A stretch of DNA of 64,000 bases, from NCBI RefSeq assembly GCF_014647675.1, contig NZ_BMPQ01000009.1, forward strand, positions 157,198-221,197. Direction: 5' to 3'. Each line of letters opens with the position of its first letter. The stretch's first letter is position 1. Positions 55,328 to 63,291 of the stretch are shown one piece after another. The DNA comes from Streptomyces flaveus. GTDB lineage: Bacteria > Actinomycetota > Actinomycetes > Streptomycetales > Streptomycetaceae. The notes beneath the pieces are model-generated. The model was not told where the DNA came from. It did not search any database and saw only the letters and a list, made by a program, of their open reading frames with translations. The translations under genes were made by a program, and so were the position numbers.

Positions 55328-55372
55328 TTGAACTTCCACCATGAGGAAATTAGTATCCACTGGCACCCAGTG
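55328..55372 (+). promoter_or_regulatory. aceB promoter with embedded IclR-type dyad
   Basis: -35 TTGAAC (55328-55333), a 17-nt spacer and -10 TAGTAT (55351-55356) form a near-consensus vegetative promoter. TTCCACCATGAGGAA (TTCC-N7-GGAA, 55334-55348) lies wholly within the spacer. CACTGG-CAC-CCAGTG (55358-55372) straddles the expected start of transcription. The spacer dyad has the architecture of the allR/allB box, so AllR repression is likely. Inferred. Confidence 0.65.
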
Positions 55373-55415
55373 CCGCCGTGTACTGAAGTCAGCTCGCTGA
55401 AGGAAGTGACAGCTC

Positions 55416-57038
55416 ATGTCCGCACCAGCGCCGTCCCCGCTGGCCATCGTCGACGCCGAGCCCCTGCCCCGGCAGGGTGAGGTCCTCACGGACGCGGCGC
55501 TCGCCTTCTTGGCCGAGCTGCACCGGCAGTTCACGCCCCGGCGCAACGAGCTCCTCGCCCGTCGTGCCGAGCGCCGCACCGAGATCGCCCGTACCTCCAC
55601 GCTCGACTTCCTCCCCGAGACCGCCGCGATCCGCGCCGACGACTCCTGGAAGGTGGGCCCGGCACCGGAGGCCCTGAACGACCGTCGCGTCGAGATCACA
55701 GGACCCACCGACCGCAAGATGACCATCAACGCCCTCAACTCGGGCGCCAAGGTCTGGCTCGCGGACTTCGAGGACGCCTCGGCTCCCACCTGGGAGAACG
55801 TGGTCCTCGGCCAGCTCAACCTCACCGACGCGTACGAGCGCCGTATCGACTTCACCTCCCCCGAGGGCAAGTCGTACGCCCTGAAGCCGGCCGAGGAGCT
55901 GGCGACGGTCGTGATGCGCCCGCGCGGCTGGCACCTCAACGAGCGCCATCTGGTGGACGATTCGGGCACCCCGGTCCCGGGCGCGCTCGTCGACTTCGGG
56001 CTGTACTTCTTCCACAACGCGCAGCGCCTGCTCGACCTCGGCAAGGGCCCGTACTTCTACCTCCCCAAGACGGAGTCGTACTTGGAGGCCCGCCTCTGGA
56101 ACGACGTGTTCGTCTTCGCGCAGGACTACGTCGGCATCCCGCAGGGCACCATCCGCGCCACCGTCCTCATCGAGACGATCACGGCGGCGTACGAGATGGA
56201 GGAGATCCTCTACGAACTCCGCGACCACGCCTCGGGGCTGAACGCGGGCCGCTGGGACTACCTCTTCTCCATCGTCAAGAACTTCCGTGACGGCGGGCCG
56301 AAGTTCGTGCTGCCGGACCGCAACGCGGTGACGATGACGGCCCCGTTCATGCGCGCGTACACCGAACTCCTCGTGCGCACCTGCCACAAGCGCGGCGCGC
56401 ACGCGATCGGCGGCATGGCGGCGTTCATTCCCTCGCGGCGCGACGAGGAGGTCAACAAGGTCGCCTTCGAGAAGGTCAAGGCCGACAAGGACCGCGAGGC
56501 GAGGGACGGCTTCGACGGTTCCTGGGTGGCGCACCCGGACCTCGTGCCGATCGCGATGGCCTCCTTCGACGCGGTGCTCGGCGAGAAGCCGAACCAGAAG
56601 GACCGGCTGCGCGAGGACGTCGACGTCAAGGCAGCCGACCTGATCGCCATCGACTCCCTCGACGCCAAGCCCACGTACGCGGGCCTCGTCAACGCCGTCC
56701 AGGTCGGCATCCGCTACATCGAGGCCTGGCTGCGCGGCCTCGGTGCGGTCGCGATCTTCAACCTGATGGAGGACGCGGCCACCGCCGAGATCTCCCGCTC
56801 CCAGATCTGGCAGTGGATCAACGCGGGCGTCGAGTTCGAGAACGGCGAAAAGGCCACACCGGAGCTGGCTCGCAAGGTCGCCGCCGAAGAACTGGCCGCC
56901 ATCCGCGCCGAGTTGGGCGACGAGGCCTTCGCAGCCGGCAACTGGCAGCAGGCCCACGACCTGCTCCTGAAGGTGTCGCTGGACGAGGAGTACGTGGACT
57001 TCCTGACGCTGCCCGCGTACGAGCAGCTCGCCGGCTGA
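55416..57038 (+). CDS. aceB: Malate synthase A
   Basis: 540 aa. It has the malate synthase signature RDHASGLNAGRWDYLF, and VMRPRGWHLNERHL and ATVLIETITAAYEMEEILYE carry the catalytic arginine and metal ligands. It condenses glyoxylate with acetyl-CoA to malate. In this locus it disposes of glyoxylate released by ureidoglycolate breakdown, rather than only serving the glyoxylate shunt. AAGGAAG precedes ATG 55416. Confidence 0.97.
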   Translation: MSAPAPSPLAIVDAEPLPRQGEVLTDAALAFLAELHRQFTPRRNELLARRAERRTEIARTSTLDFLPETAAIRADDSWKVGPAPEALNDRRVEITGPTDRKMTINALNSGAKVWLADFEDASAPTWENVVLGQLNLTDAYERRIDFTSPEGKSYALKPAEELATVVMRPRGWHLNERHLVDDSGTPVPGALVDFGLYFFHNAQRLLDLGKGPYFYLPKTESYLEARLWNDVFVFAQDYVGIPQGTIRATVLIETITAAYEMEEILYELRDHASGLNAGRWDYLFSIVKNFRDGGPKFVLPDRNAVTMTAPFMRAYTELLVRTCHKRGAHAIGGMAAFIPSRRDEEVNKVAFEKVKADKDREARDGFDGSWVAHPDLVPIAMASFDAVLGEKPNQKDRLREDVDVKAADLIAIDSLDAKPTYAGLVNAVQVGIRYIEAWLRGLGAVAIFNLMEDAATAEISRSQIWQWINAGVEFENGEKATPELARKVAAEELAAIRAELGDEAFAAGNWQQAHDLLLKVSLDEEYVDFLTLPAYEQLAG

Positions 57039-57056
57039 GTCAGCTCGAAAGCCGAG

Positions 57057-57335
57057 TCAGTCCGCCGGTTTATCCGAGTGGCCCAGGGTCCTGCCCGGGG
57101 CCACTCGGTCGCGTACGAGGCGCTTGACGGCCGTCGGCTCCGGGAAGCCCTGCTCGCGCCGGTCCCAGACGACCTCGTCATCGACGCGTACGACGAAGAC
57201 TCCGCCGGTCCCGGGCTTGAGGGCGAGTTCCGTCAGCTCGGCCTCGAAGGTCGTGAGGAGCTCCTGCGCCAGCCATGCGGCGCGCGGCAGCCAGCGGCAC
57301 TGGGTGCAGTACTCGATCTGAACGCGGTGGGTCAT
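57057..57335 (-). CDS. SelT/SelW/SelH-family (Rdx) protein
   Basis: 92 aa. Thioredoxin-like Rdx domain: VQIEYCTQCRWLPRA with C10-x-x-C13, VFVVRVDDEVVWDRREQGFPEP. The cysteine form replaces the selenocysteine of SelW. Probably a thiol redox protein in the cytoplasm. ATG 57335 overlaps the kinase stop by 4 nt, so it is coupled to the HipA-like gene. Confidence 0.9.
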   Translation of the reverse strand: MTHRVQIEYCTQCRWLPRAAWLAQELLTTFEAELTELALKPGTGGVFVVRVDDEVVWDRREQGFPEPTAVKRLVRDRVAPGRTLGHSDKPAD

Positions 57336-58246
57336 CCGAGGTGTACCGACCAATCCTGTTCCGCCGCCGGTTTGCCGTGCAGGTCGGGGACCCGCTGGAG
57401 CCACTTCGGACGGCCTCGCTGACTCTTCGCCGCGCGGAGGGCCTCCTCGGCGGCGAGTTCCTCCCGGGTGGGGAAATCCGTGGGCAGCCACGCCGCCGAT
57501 GCGCGCACGCGCGCGTGGAGGTAGCCGGCGTAGGCCTCGCGCAGCTCGTCGGGCGTGGCGAAGCCCGGCTCGTCCGCGAGCCAGGCGTCCGGCACCTCGG
57601 CCGTGATCTCGCGGAGCAGCCGTTCGGTCACGCGGGGCGCCAACTCGGCGTCGGCGGCCCGTACGTCCGGGGCGTAGTGGCCGAGCGCGTGATGCCGGAA
57701 GTCGTACGCCTTCTCCGGTTCCGTCGCGTCCCAGCGGTGGTGGAAGACGAGGGCGGCGCCGTGGTCGATCAGCCACAGGTGCGGGGGCGCGGTGCCGAAC
57801 GTGGGCCAGACCATCAGGTTGGAGCTGTGGACCGTACGGTCGACGTTGACGGTCAGTGCGTCGAGCCAGACGATCCGGCCCGCCTCCAGCGGGTCGACGC
57901 GGAATGTCTCGGCGACCTCGGGCGTGAAGTCCTTCGCGCCCGGCAGGAAGTCCATGCCGAGGTTGACGCCGGCGCTGGCGCTGTGCAGGTCCCGCACCTC
58001 CTGATGCGGCTCCCCGTCGGCGATCGACGGGTCGAAGTGCACGAGGACCAACTCGGGGAACCTGAGCCCCAGCGCACGGGCCAGCTCACCCACGATCACC
58101 TCGGCGACCAGCGCCTTCCTGCCCTGCGCGGAGCCGGTGAACTTCACGACGTACGTCCCCAGGTCATCGGCCTCGACGATTCCGGGGACGGAGCCGCCAG
58201 AGCGCAGGGGCGCGATATAGCGGGCTGCAGCGACCTCCCTCAGCAT
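57332..58246 (-). CDS. HipA-like kinase family protein (HipA_2)
   Basis: 304 aa from ATG 58246 (58261 possible). Kinase-like fold: GTYVVKFTGSAQGRKALVAE carries the ATP-binding lysine, DALTVNVDRTVHSSNLMVW the catalytic Asp/Asn region, and LWLIDHGAALVFHHRW a DHG metal motif. The family is related to HipA serine/threonine kinases but is a stand-alone actinobacterial group; no HipB-like antitoxin is adjacent. Its partner is the overlapping SelW-like gene. Confidence 0.85.
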   Translation of the reverse strand: MLREVAAARYIAPLRSGGSVPGIVEADDLGTYVVKFTGSAQGRKALVAEVIVGELARALGLRFPELVLVHFDPSIADGEPHQEVRDLHSASAGVNLGMDFLPGAKDFTPEVAETFRVDPLEAGRIVWLDALTVNVDRTVHSSNLMVWPTFGTAPPHLWLIDHGAALVFHHRWDATEPEKAYDFRHHALGHYAPDVRAADAELAPRVTERLLREITAEVPDAWLADEPGFATPDELREAYAGYLHARVRASAAWLPTDFPTREELAAEEALRAAKSQRGRPKWLQRVPDLHGKPAAEQDWSVHLG

Positions 58247-58273
58247 TTTCCAAGGCTCCATGGACCATTTGCC

Positions 58274-58546
58274 TCACATTGCACGGCGAACCCAATCGGC
58301 TGCAACCCGGGGAACCGCTCGCGACCAGCCCCGGGGAGAATCCGGGGAGTTTCGACTGGCATGCCCCTCTCCCTGTCTCCCGAGCAGGCCGTCAATGGCG
58401 GTGCGCCCCTTACTTCCGGCCTCCGGCATGAAGTGAACATAGTAACCGAGCGTGACAGCCGGCGAGGAGTGTCCGAGCCATCGCGCCAACGTCACGGCTG
58501 GCTCCCCCGCATCCAGCATGATCGAGGCATACGGATCGAGGGGAAC
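58274..58546 (-). pseudogene. Tyrosine recombinase (phage integrase) C-terminal remnant
   Basis: The minus strand reads PLDPYASIMLDAGEPAVTLA, then RWLGHSSPAVTLGYYVHFMP, the end of a tyrosine recombinase with the LGH motif and catalytic tyrosine region, followed by EAGSKGRTAIDGLLG. The N-terminal and central parts, with the Arg-Lys-His box, are missing. It is a scar of an integrated element, abutting the IS110-type fragment at 58547. Not expected to be active. Confidence 0.75.
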
Positions 58547-58653
58547 CGGGCGACCTCGCCGATCTCCGCGACGATGATCACCGCGGTGAGCCGGCCGACG
58601 CCGAGCAGCTTCGTGAGGGCCTTCACCCGGGGATCCGCCCTCGCCTCCCGGGC
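58547..58653 (-). pseudogene. IS110-family transposase fragment
   Basis: About 107 nt on the minus strand encode AREARADPRVKALTKLLGVG then RLTAVIIVAEIGEVAR, which resembles the conserved GVGPLTA..LVAEIGD block of IS110/IS116/IS902 transposases. No start, no DEDD catalytic region and no terminal repeats remain. It runs directly into the integrase remnant, so two different mobile elements left adjoining debris. Confidence 0.65.
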
Positions 58654-58684
58654 CAGGCATCAACGCCAAGTAGCATGGTCAATC

Positions 58685-59635
58685 ATGGAGTTGCGTCAGC
58701 TGGAGTACTTCGTGGCCGTGGCGGAAGAAGCGAGTTTCACCAAGGCCGCCGCGCGGCTCTATGTCGCGCAGCCGGGAGTGAGCGCCCAAATCCGCCGACT
58801 CGAGGCCGAGCTCGGGCAGGAGCTGCTGGACCGTACGGGACGCACGGTGCGTCTCACCGAGGTGGGGGCTGCTGTTCTGGGTCACGCCCGCGCCGTGCTC
58901 AGCAGGGTGGACGGGGTGCGGCTTGTCGTGGACGAGTTCGCAGGGCTGGTCCGGGGGCGGGTCTCCGTGGGGATGGTGCGTTCCTGCTCGGGGCTCGACC
59001 TGCCCGCTGTGCTGGCCGATTTCCACAAGGAGTTTCCTGCTGTCGAGGCCACTCTCTCCGAAGAGAACTCCGATTGTCTGTTGGAAGGCGTCCACAGCGG
59101 GCGGTTCGATGCGGCGATCGTCGCCTTGACAGCCACCGCCACCCCGTCGGGCACCGCGCTCCACGTCTTCGTGGACGAGCCGCTCGTCGTCGCCGTCAGC
59201 CCCAGCGATCAGCTGGCCACGCGCTCCACCATCACCATCGACGCTCTGCGGGAACAGCGGCTGATCAGCCTTCCCCGGGGAACCGGCATGCGCGCCTGCC
59301 TGGACGAGGCATGCTCCGCCGCGGGATTCGAGTCGCGTGTGGCCTTCGAGGCCAGTGACCCCACCGTGCTCGCGGAGCTGGCGGTTCGCGGCCTCGGGCC
59401 GGCCATCATTCCGGCATCCCTCGCCGCCGAGTACCCCGGGGAACTCCACGTCCTCACGGTCAGCGGCCCGCGGCTGCACGGGCGGATGGCCCTCGCCTGG
59501 CGGTCGCAAGGACCTCTCAGCCCCGCGGCCCGGATGTTCATCGATCACGCGCGCACCGCGCTGGGACCATCGATCGGTGAAGAGACTGAGGGGCACGCCG
59601 ACGAACAGGCCGGTACGGCGTCCTCTCTTGCATGA
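58685..59635 (+). CDS. LysR-family transcriptional regulator
   Basis: 316 aa. N-terminal HTH (MELRQLEYFVAVAEEASFTK, residues 1-60) and a LysR substrate-binding domain (about 92-300; RGRVSVGMVRSC, GRFDAAIVAL, VRGLGPAIIPASLA). The gene starts 31 nt after the IS110 fragment, so it may be part of an acquired segment. It probably regulates the FAD oxidase downstream on the same strand, 185 nt away. Confidence 0.93.
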   Translation: MELRQLEYFVAVAEEASFTKAAARLYVAQPGVSAQIRRLEAELGQELLDRTGRTVRLTEVGAAVLGHARAVLSRVDGVRLVVDEFAGLVRGRVSVGMVRSCSGLDLPAVLADFHKEFPAVEATLSEENSDCLLEGVHSGRFDAAIVALTATATPSGTALHVFVDEPLVVAVSPSDQLATRSTITIDALREQRLISLPRGTGMRACLDEACSAAGFESRVAFEASDPTVLAELAVRGLGPAIIPASLAAEYPGELHVLTVSGPRLHGRMALAWRSQGPLSPAARMFIDHARTALGPSIGEETEGHADEQAGTASSLA

Positions 59636-59820
59636 GCCTCGCCGACGGGCCGCGACTGAACTCCTCGTCGCCAACGCTCCATAACCGGTAGTTCTGCCAG
59701 CGATAAAAGACCGCTCTTGGACTTGCGCTCCGGACCCACCCAGGATGAAACGCAGACACTGGCGCCCGGCTGCACGACTGACCGGGCGGGTTCGGCGATG
59801 ACTAGTGAGGACGCTGGCAG

Positions 59821-61200
59821 ATGGCTACTGACAACGTGCGGGACGACTTCTCCGGCCTGGACGATCGCGTGCGAGGCCCGGTCTTCCGCCCGGGGCAGGA
59901 CGGCTACGAAGAGGAACTCAGCGGCTTCCAGACCGGCTACCGCCACGAGCCCGCCGTGATCGTCGGAGCAACCGGGGCCGAGGACGTGCGCGCGGCGGTG
60001 CAGTTCGCCGTCTCCGGCGATCTGCCGGTCGCGGTCCAGTCCACCGGCCACGGTGTGACTGTGCTCGACGAGGGTGGCGTGTTGATCTCCACCAAGCGGA
60101 TGGCCGACGTCACCGTGGACCCGCAGGGCCGGTACGCGAGGATCGAGGCGGGCGCGCGCTGGGAACAGGTGGTGGCATGCGCCGAGCCGCACGGACTGGT
60201 ACCGCCCAGCGGCTCCGCCGGACATGTGGGTGTGGCCGGCTACACGCTGGCCGGCGGAATGGGCCTGCTCGCCCGCGAGTTCGGCTACGCCGCCGATCAT
60301 GTGCGCGCCCTCGACGTCGTCACCGCTGACGGCGAACTGCGGCATGTGACGGCCGAGAGCGATCCCGACCTCTTCTGGGCGCTGCGCGGCGGGCGAGACA
60401 ACTTCGGTGTGGTGACCAGTCTGGAGATCGAGCTCCAGCCGGTCGAGCGCATCTACGGCGGCGGCATGTTCTTCGGCTTCGAGCACGCCGAGGCGGTCTT
60501 CGCCTTCTTCCACGAGTGGACCTCCCGGGTCCCCGAGACGATGACCTCGTCCGTGGGCATGATCGGCTACCCGCCCATCCCGGTCTTCCCCGAACCGCTG
60601 CGCGGCAGGCACGTCGTCCACGTCCGTTTCGCCACCACCGACCTCGCTGACGGCCCGGAACTCGTACGGCCCTGGCGGGACGTCGCACCGACGCTTCTGG
60701 AGCACGTCGGCGAACTCCCCTACAGCGAAGCCGGCTCGATCTACCGGGAGCCCAACTTCGCCCACTACTACGACGGCAACAGCGTGCTGCTGAGCGAGCT
60801 CAACCCGCAGGTGCTGACCGCTGTTCGCGAACTCGCGGGCGCGGACGCCCCGGTGTCGTGCATCGTCGACCTGCGCCATCTCGGCGGTGCTCTCTCGCGC
60901 AGCCCCAAGGTGGCGAACGCGGTGTCCTTCCGTGACGCGCAGTACATCCTGCGGGTGCTGTCGTCGCCCGAGGGCATCGAGCTGTCCGACGTACGCGCGA
61001 CGCACGAGCGGATCGACGAGGCCGTGGCGGACTGGACTCTGGGCCGGGCGCTGAACTTCGTCTACGGCAGGCGGGACGCCGACGACTTCCGGTCCGAGCT
61101 GTACGAGAAGGCCGTCCTGGACAGGCTGTCCTCGCTCAAGGCGGTCTACGACCCGGCCAATGTCTTCCGCCGTAACCAGAACATCGAGCCCACGGTCTGA
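59821..61200 (+). CDS. FAD-binding (VAO/BBE-like) oxidoreductase
   Basis: 459 aa. PCMH-type FAD domain with H77 in QSTGHGVT, the usual 8-alpha-histidyl link. At the place where bicovalent enzymes have the second cysteinyl link, the sequence is PPSGSAGHVGVAG (A133), so FAD is attached by one bond at most. A BBE C-terminal motif YDPANVFRRNQNI ends the protein. Members oxidise sugars, alkaloids or polyketides with O2. The chemistry here is unknown. ATG 59821 follows GAGGACGCTGGCAG. Confidence 0.92.
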   Translation: MATDNVRDDFSGLDDRVRGPVFRPGQDGYEEELSGFQTGYRHEPAVIVGATGAEDVRAAVQFAVSGDLPVAVQSTGHGVTVLDEGGVLISTKRMADVTVDPQGRYARIEAGARWEQVVACAEPHGLVPPSGSAGHVGVAGYTLAGGMGLLAREFGYAADHVRALDVVTADGELRHVTAESDPDLFWALRGGRDNFGVVTSLEIELQPVERIYGGGMFFGFEHAEAVFAFFHEWTSRVPETMTSSVGMIGYPPIPVFPEPLRGRHVVHVRFATTDLADGPELVRPWRDVAPTLLEHVGELPYSEAGSIYREPNFAHYYDGNSVLLSELNPQVLTAVRELAGADAPVSCIVDLRHLGGALSRSPKVANAVSFRDAQYILRVLSSPEGIELSDVRATHERIDEAVADWTLGRALNFVYGRRDADDFRSELYEKAVLDRLSSLKAVYDPANVFRRNQNIEPTV

Positions 61201-61286
61201 CGTGGTGGAAACCCTGGCCGGGGCGGCTCCGCGGGATGCCTGAGATATGGACATACCCAGGGTCGCCCCGGTCTTTTGCCATCCTC

Positions 61287-61333
61287 CGTGGCCAACGCCC
61301 CCAGCCAGAACCTGGCTGGGGGCGTTGGCCACG
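61287..61333. terminator. Perfect 22-bp bidirectional hairpin
   Basis: Left arm 61287-61308 begins CGTGGCCAACGCC; the right arm 61312-61333 is its exact reverse complement; the loop is AAC. It lies between the convergent FAD oxidase and the StrR-like regulator gene. No U-tract follows, as is common in streptomycetes. Confidence 0.85.
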
Positions 61334-61363
61334 GCCGAACCGGGCACGAAGCTCCGGCGGCCA

Positions 61364-62443
61364 CTAGGTGCAGCCCTCTCCGGCGCTCCCGGCCGGATCA
61401 GCCTCGGAGTGGTCTGCTCCTGCCGATGCCTCGGTCTCCAACTGAACGGCGATCTCGTCCCAGCGAGCCGCGATGACACGTGCCACCTCGGCGACTTTGA
61501 CGACCTGGTGGGCGGGTGTCCGCAGCATCAGGTCCACGTCGTTCTTACGAATCATCCGGGCCTCGAGCCAGCGGAGCAACTTGCGGCCCGCAGTGCTGTA
61601 CTTGAGGGCCGGGTCTCTTCTGAGAGAGTCGAATGTCGCGGCGAGGTCCGTCTGCCATGGATTCAAGCACGGCAGCTGGGCGGAACCGTGACGCGGTTGC
61701 GGCTCGGGATGCGGCTGATCCAACAGCGGACCTTGACCTTGCTTCAGTCGCTTGCGTACATCACGTGCCGTCTCCACGGAGATGCCGGCCGTCCTGGCTA
61801 TCTCGCGCAGTGACGCATCAGGGCGCTCGCCGATGAAGGCGCTGGCTTTCAGCCGGCCTTCGGTGGAACTCATCGGCCGGGCCCGTCCGTCGAGCCCCAC
61901 CCTGATACTCGGCTGGGCGTCGGGCTCCGCAAGGTTCCGGCGCACTGATCCGACCGTCTTGTTGGACAGCCCGACCTTGGCGGCGATGGCACGGTCCGAC
62001 CATTCGGGAAAATCTCGGAGGATCGTTTTGGCGGATTCCTTTCGATCCTCGAGTGACAAGGGCAGGCCGTGTTTGATGTTGGACTCGACGGCCAGGAGGA
62101 ACGCTTCTCTCGCCGTTCCTTTGAAGTAGATCACCTGGACCGTCGTACGGTTCTTCAGCCGGGCTGCCTGGAGCCGGTGCATTCCGTCGATGACCCTCAT
62201 GGAGGAGTCGTGCACGAGGATCGGTGGTAAGTCGTCCAGATTTTCGGCCAGAAGATTGACGTGCTCGTGATTCATTCCGGAGAGGCGGATTGAATCGGCA
62301 TCCTGCAGAGTGTCGATCGGGACGGTCACTGCCAACCCGCTGAAGTGGCTGCGTGACGGCAACCTGGTGAGGGATCTGGATGGCTTTGGCTGGTTGGTTT
62401 CCAGGACGTCGATGCTGGTCGTGCCTTCTGTCTGGAACGTCAC
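61364..62443 (-). CDS. StrR-family (ParB-like) transcriptional regulator with TTA codon
   Basis: 359 aa from GTG 62443, which has GAGGAG 6 nt upstream (TTG 62449 is less likely). A ParB-type N-terminal domain (about 35-105; VPIDTLQDADSIRLSGMNHEHV, LPPILVHDSSMRVIDGMHRL) is followed by an HTH (FPEWSDRAIAAKVGLSNKTVGSVRR) and a second HTH-like region (SLREIARTAGISVETARDVR). This is the layout of StrR/NovG pathway-specific activators of antibiotic clusters. Leu72 is encoded by TTA (62228-62230), a bldA codon. No biosynthetic genes are in the window beyond it. Confidence 0.9.
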   Translation of the reverse strand: MTFQTEGTTSIDVLETNQPKPSRSLTRLPSRSHFSGLAVTVPIDTLQDADSIRLSGMNHEHVNLLAENLDDLPPILVHDSSMRVIDGMHRLQAARLKNRTTVQVIYFKGTAREAFLLAVESNIKHGLPLSLEDRKESAKTILRDFPEWSDRAIAAKVGLSNKTVGSVRRNLAEPDAQPSIRVGLDGRARPMSSTEGRLKASAFIGERPDASLREIARTAGISVETARDVRKRLKQGQGPLLDQPHPEPQPRHGSAQLPCLNPWQTDLAATFDSLRRDPALKYSTAGRKLLRWLEARMIRKNDVDLMLRTPAHQVVKVAEVARVIAARWDEIAVQLETEASAGADHSEADPAGSAGEGCT

Positions 62444-62471
62444 TTCCAACTCCTCATGTCACGCGATGCGC

Positions 62472-62489
62472 ACGGTGAATATTCACCGT
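62472..62489. promoter_or_regulatory. Perfect 18-bp palindrome upstream of the StrR-like gene
   Basis: ACGGTGAATATTCACCGT, 28 nt before the GTG start, in the 5' leader or core promoter. It does not match the published StrR site (GTTCGACTG-N11-CAGTCGAAC), so a different repressor or activator is suggested. Confidence 0.6.
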
Positions 62490-62881
62490 CGGGCTTTTGC
62501 GTCCCCCCGCATGCAGGAACCGTCGAGGTGCGGCTGGAATATGCCAATAGATCGATGGATGACTGACCAGCACAACATCACCTCCGATACCTTCGCCCGA
62601 TTGGTGTCAGCCCTCGATTACCCGCTCGAGGGTGCCCCAGGAGATCCAAGGGCACCTCAAGATTACCCTGGTATACCAATCTTTCAAATAGCCATGCAGC
62701 CCCTTGCGCAATCTTGACGAGTGGAAAGCCGCTCTCAACACCACATCCGGAATAGCACCTTCCAGATGATGTCGATTTGCGTCGGATATCTCCAGTTCCC
62801 GGCAGCTGGGCTGCTTTATGCGCAGATGTCGATCTATCCGGCATGACGATCACGGGCGCGTGCAGCGCAGCACCAGAGGCT
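62490..62881. other. Gene-poor, lower-GC stretch
   Basis: About 390 nt without a supportable gene between the StrR-like promoter palindrome and the VOC protein stop. Base composition is visibly less GC-rich than the rest (for example around 62640-62800). Open frames crossing it have no recognisable domain and poor codon bias. It probably includes the StrR-like promoter and the 3' end of the upstream operon. Confidence 0.5.
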
Positions 62882-63280
62882 TCACGCAGCTCCGTCCGCG
62901 GTCTTCGCGGGTGAGGCAACGGCCACGCGATTCCCGTCAGGATCGGTGACGTAGGCCACCCGTTCCCCCCACGGCATGTCGACAGGCTCGCTCAGTACGG
63001 GTGCACCGGCCCTGCGGAGCCGTTCCACGGCGGCGTCGACCTCTTCGACGAAGACGAACATCTCCCACCGGTCCCCGCCGTTCGCGGAGTGGTCGCCGCG
63101 GGGCGCCGGCGGCGATATTCCCGAGACGGCGATCTCGGCCGGGCCCCGCCTCAGTCCGACAAACCCGGGTTCACCTGCGTCGGGATGCTGAGTGTGGCGC
63201 GCGAATCCAAGCTGTTCGTAGAACGCGGCGACGGCGGAGACCTGCCGGGTATGGACGACGGGGAACGCACGGAAGTCCAT
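62882..63280 (-). CDS. VOC-superfamily (glyoxalase/bleomycin-resistance-like) protein
   Basis: 132 aa. Paired beta-alpha-beta-beta-beta modules: FPVVHTRQVSAVAAFYEQLGF and MFVFVEEVDAAVERLRRAGAP, ending VAYVTDPDGNRVAVASP. The family includes glyoxalases, ring-cleaving dioxygenases and antibiotic-binding proteins; metal ligands are not certain here. It is 11 nt after the methyltransferase stop, so one operon. Confidence 0.9.
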   Translation of the reverse strand: MDFRAFPVVHTRQVSAVAAFYEQLGFARHTQHPDAGEPGFVGLRRGPAEIAVSGISPPAPRGDHSANGGDRWEMFVFVEEVDAAVERLRRAGAPVLSEPVDMPWGERVAYVTDPDGNRVAVASPAKTADGAA

Positions 63281-63291
63281 GGCGTCACCGC

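Noticed and set aside
50160..57038. Complete purine degradation locus
   Set aside because: Allantoinase, allantoicase, regulator and malate synthase are here, but no xanthine dehydrogenase, uricase or ureidoglycolate-cleaving enzyme is visible in the window.
57332..58246. Classical HipBA toxin-antitoxin system
   Set aside because: There is no HipB-like HTH gene upstream and the kinase is of the stand-alone HipA_2 type.
58547..58653. Functional IS110-family insertion sequence
   Set aside because: Only about 35 codons of the C-terminal block remain, with no catalytic DEDD part and no ends.
62490..62881. Small genes in the gap before the VOC protein
   Set aside because: The open frames have no ribosome site, poor codon bias and no recognisable domain.
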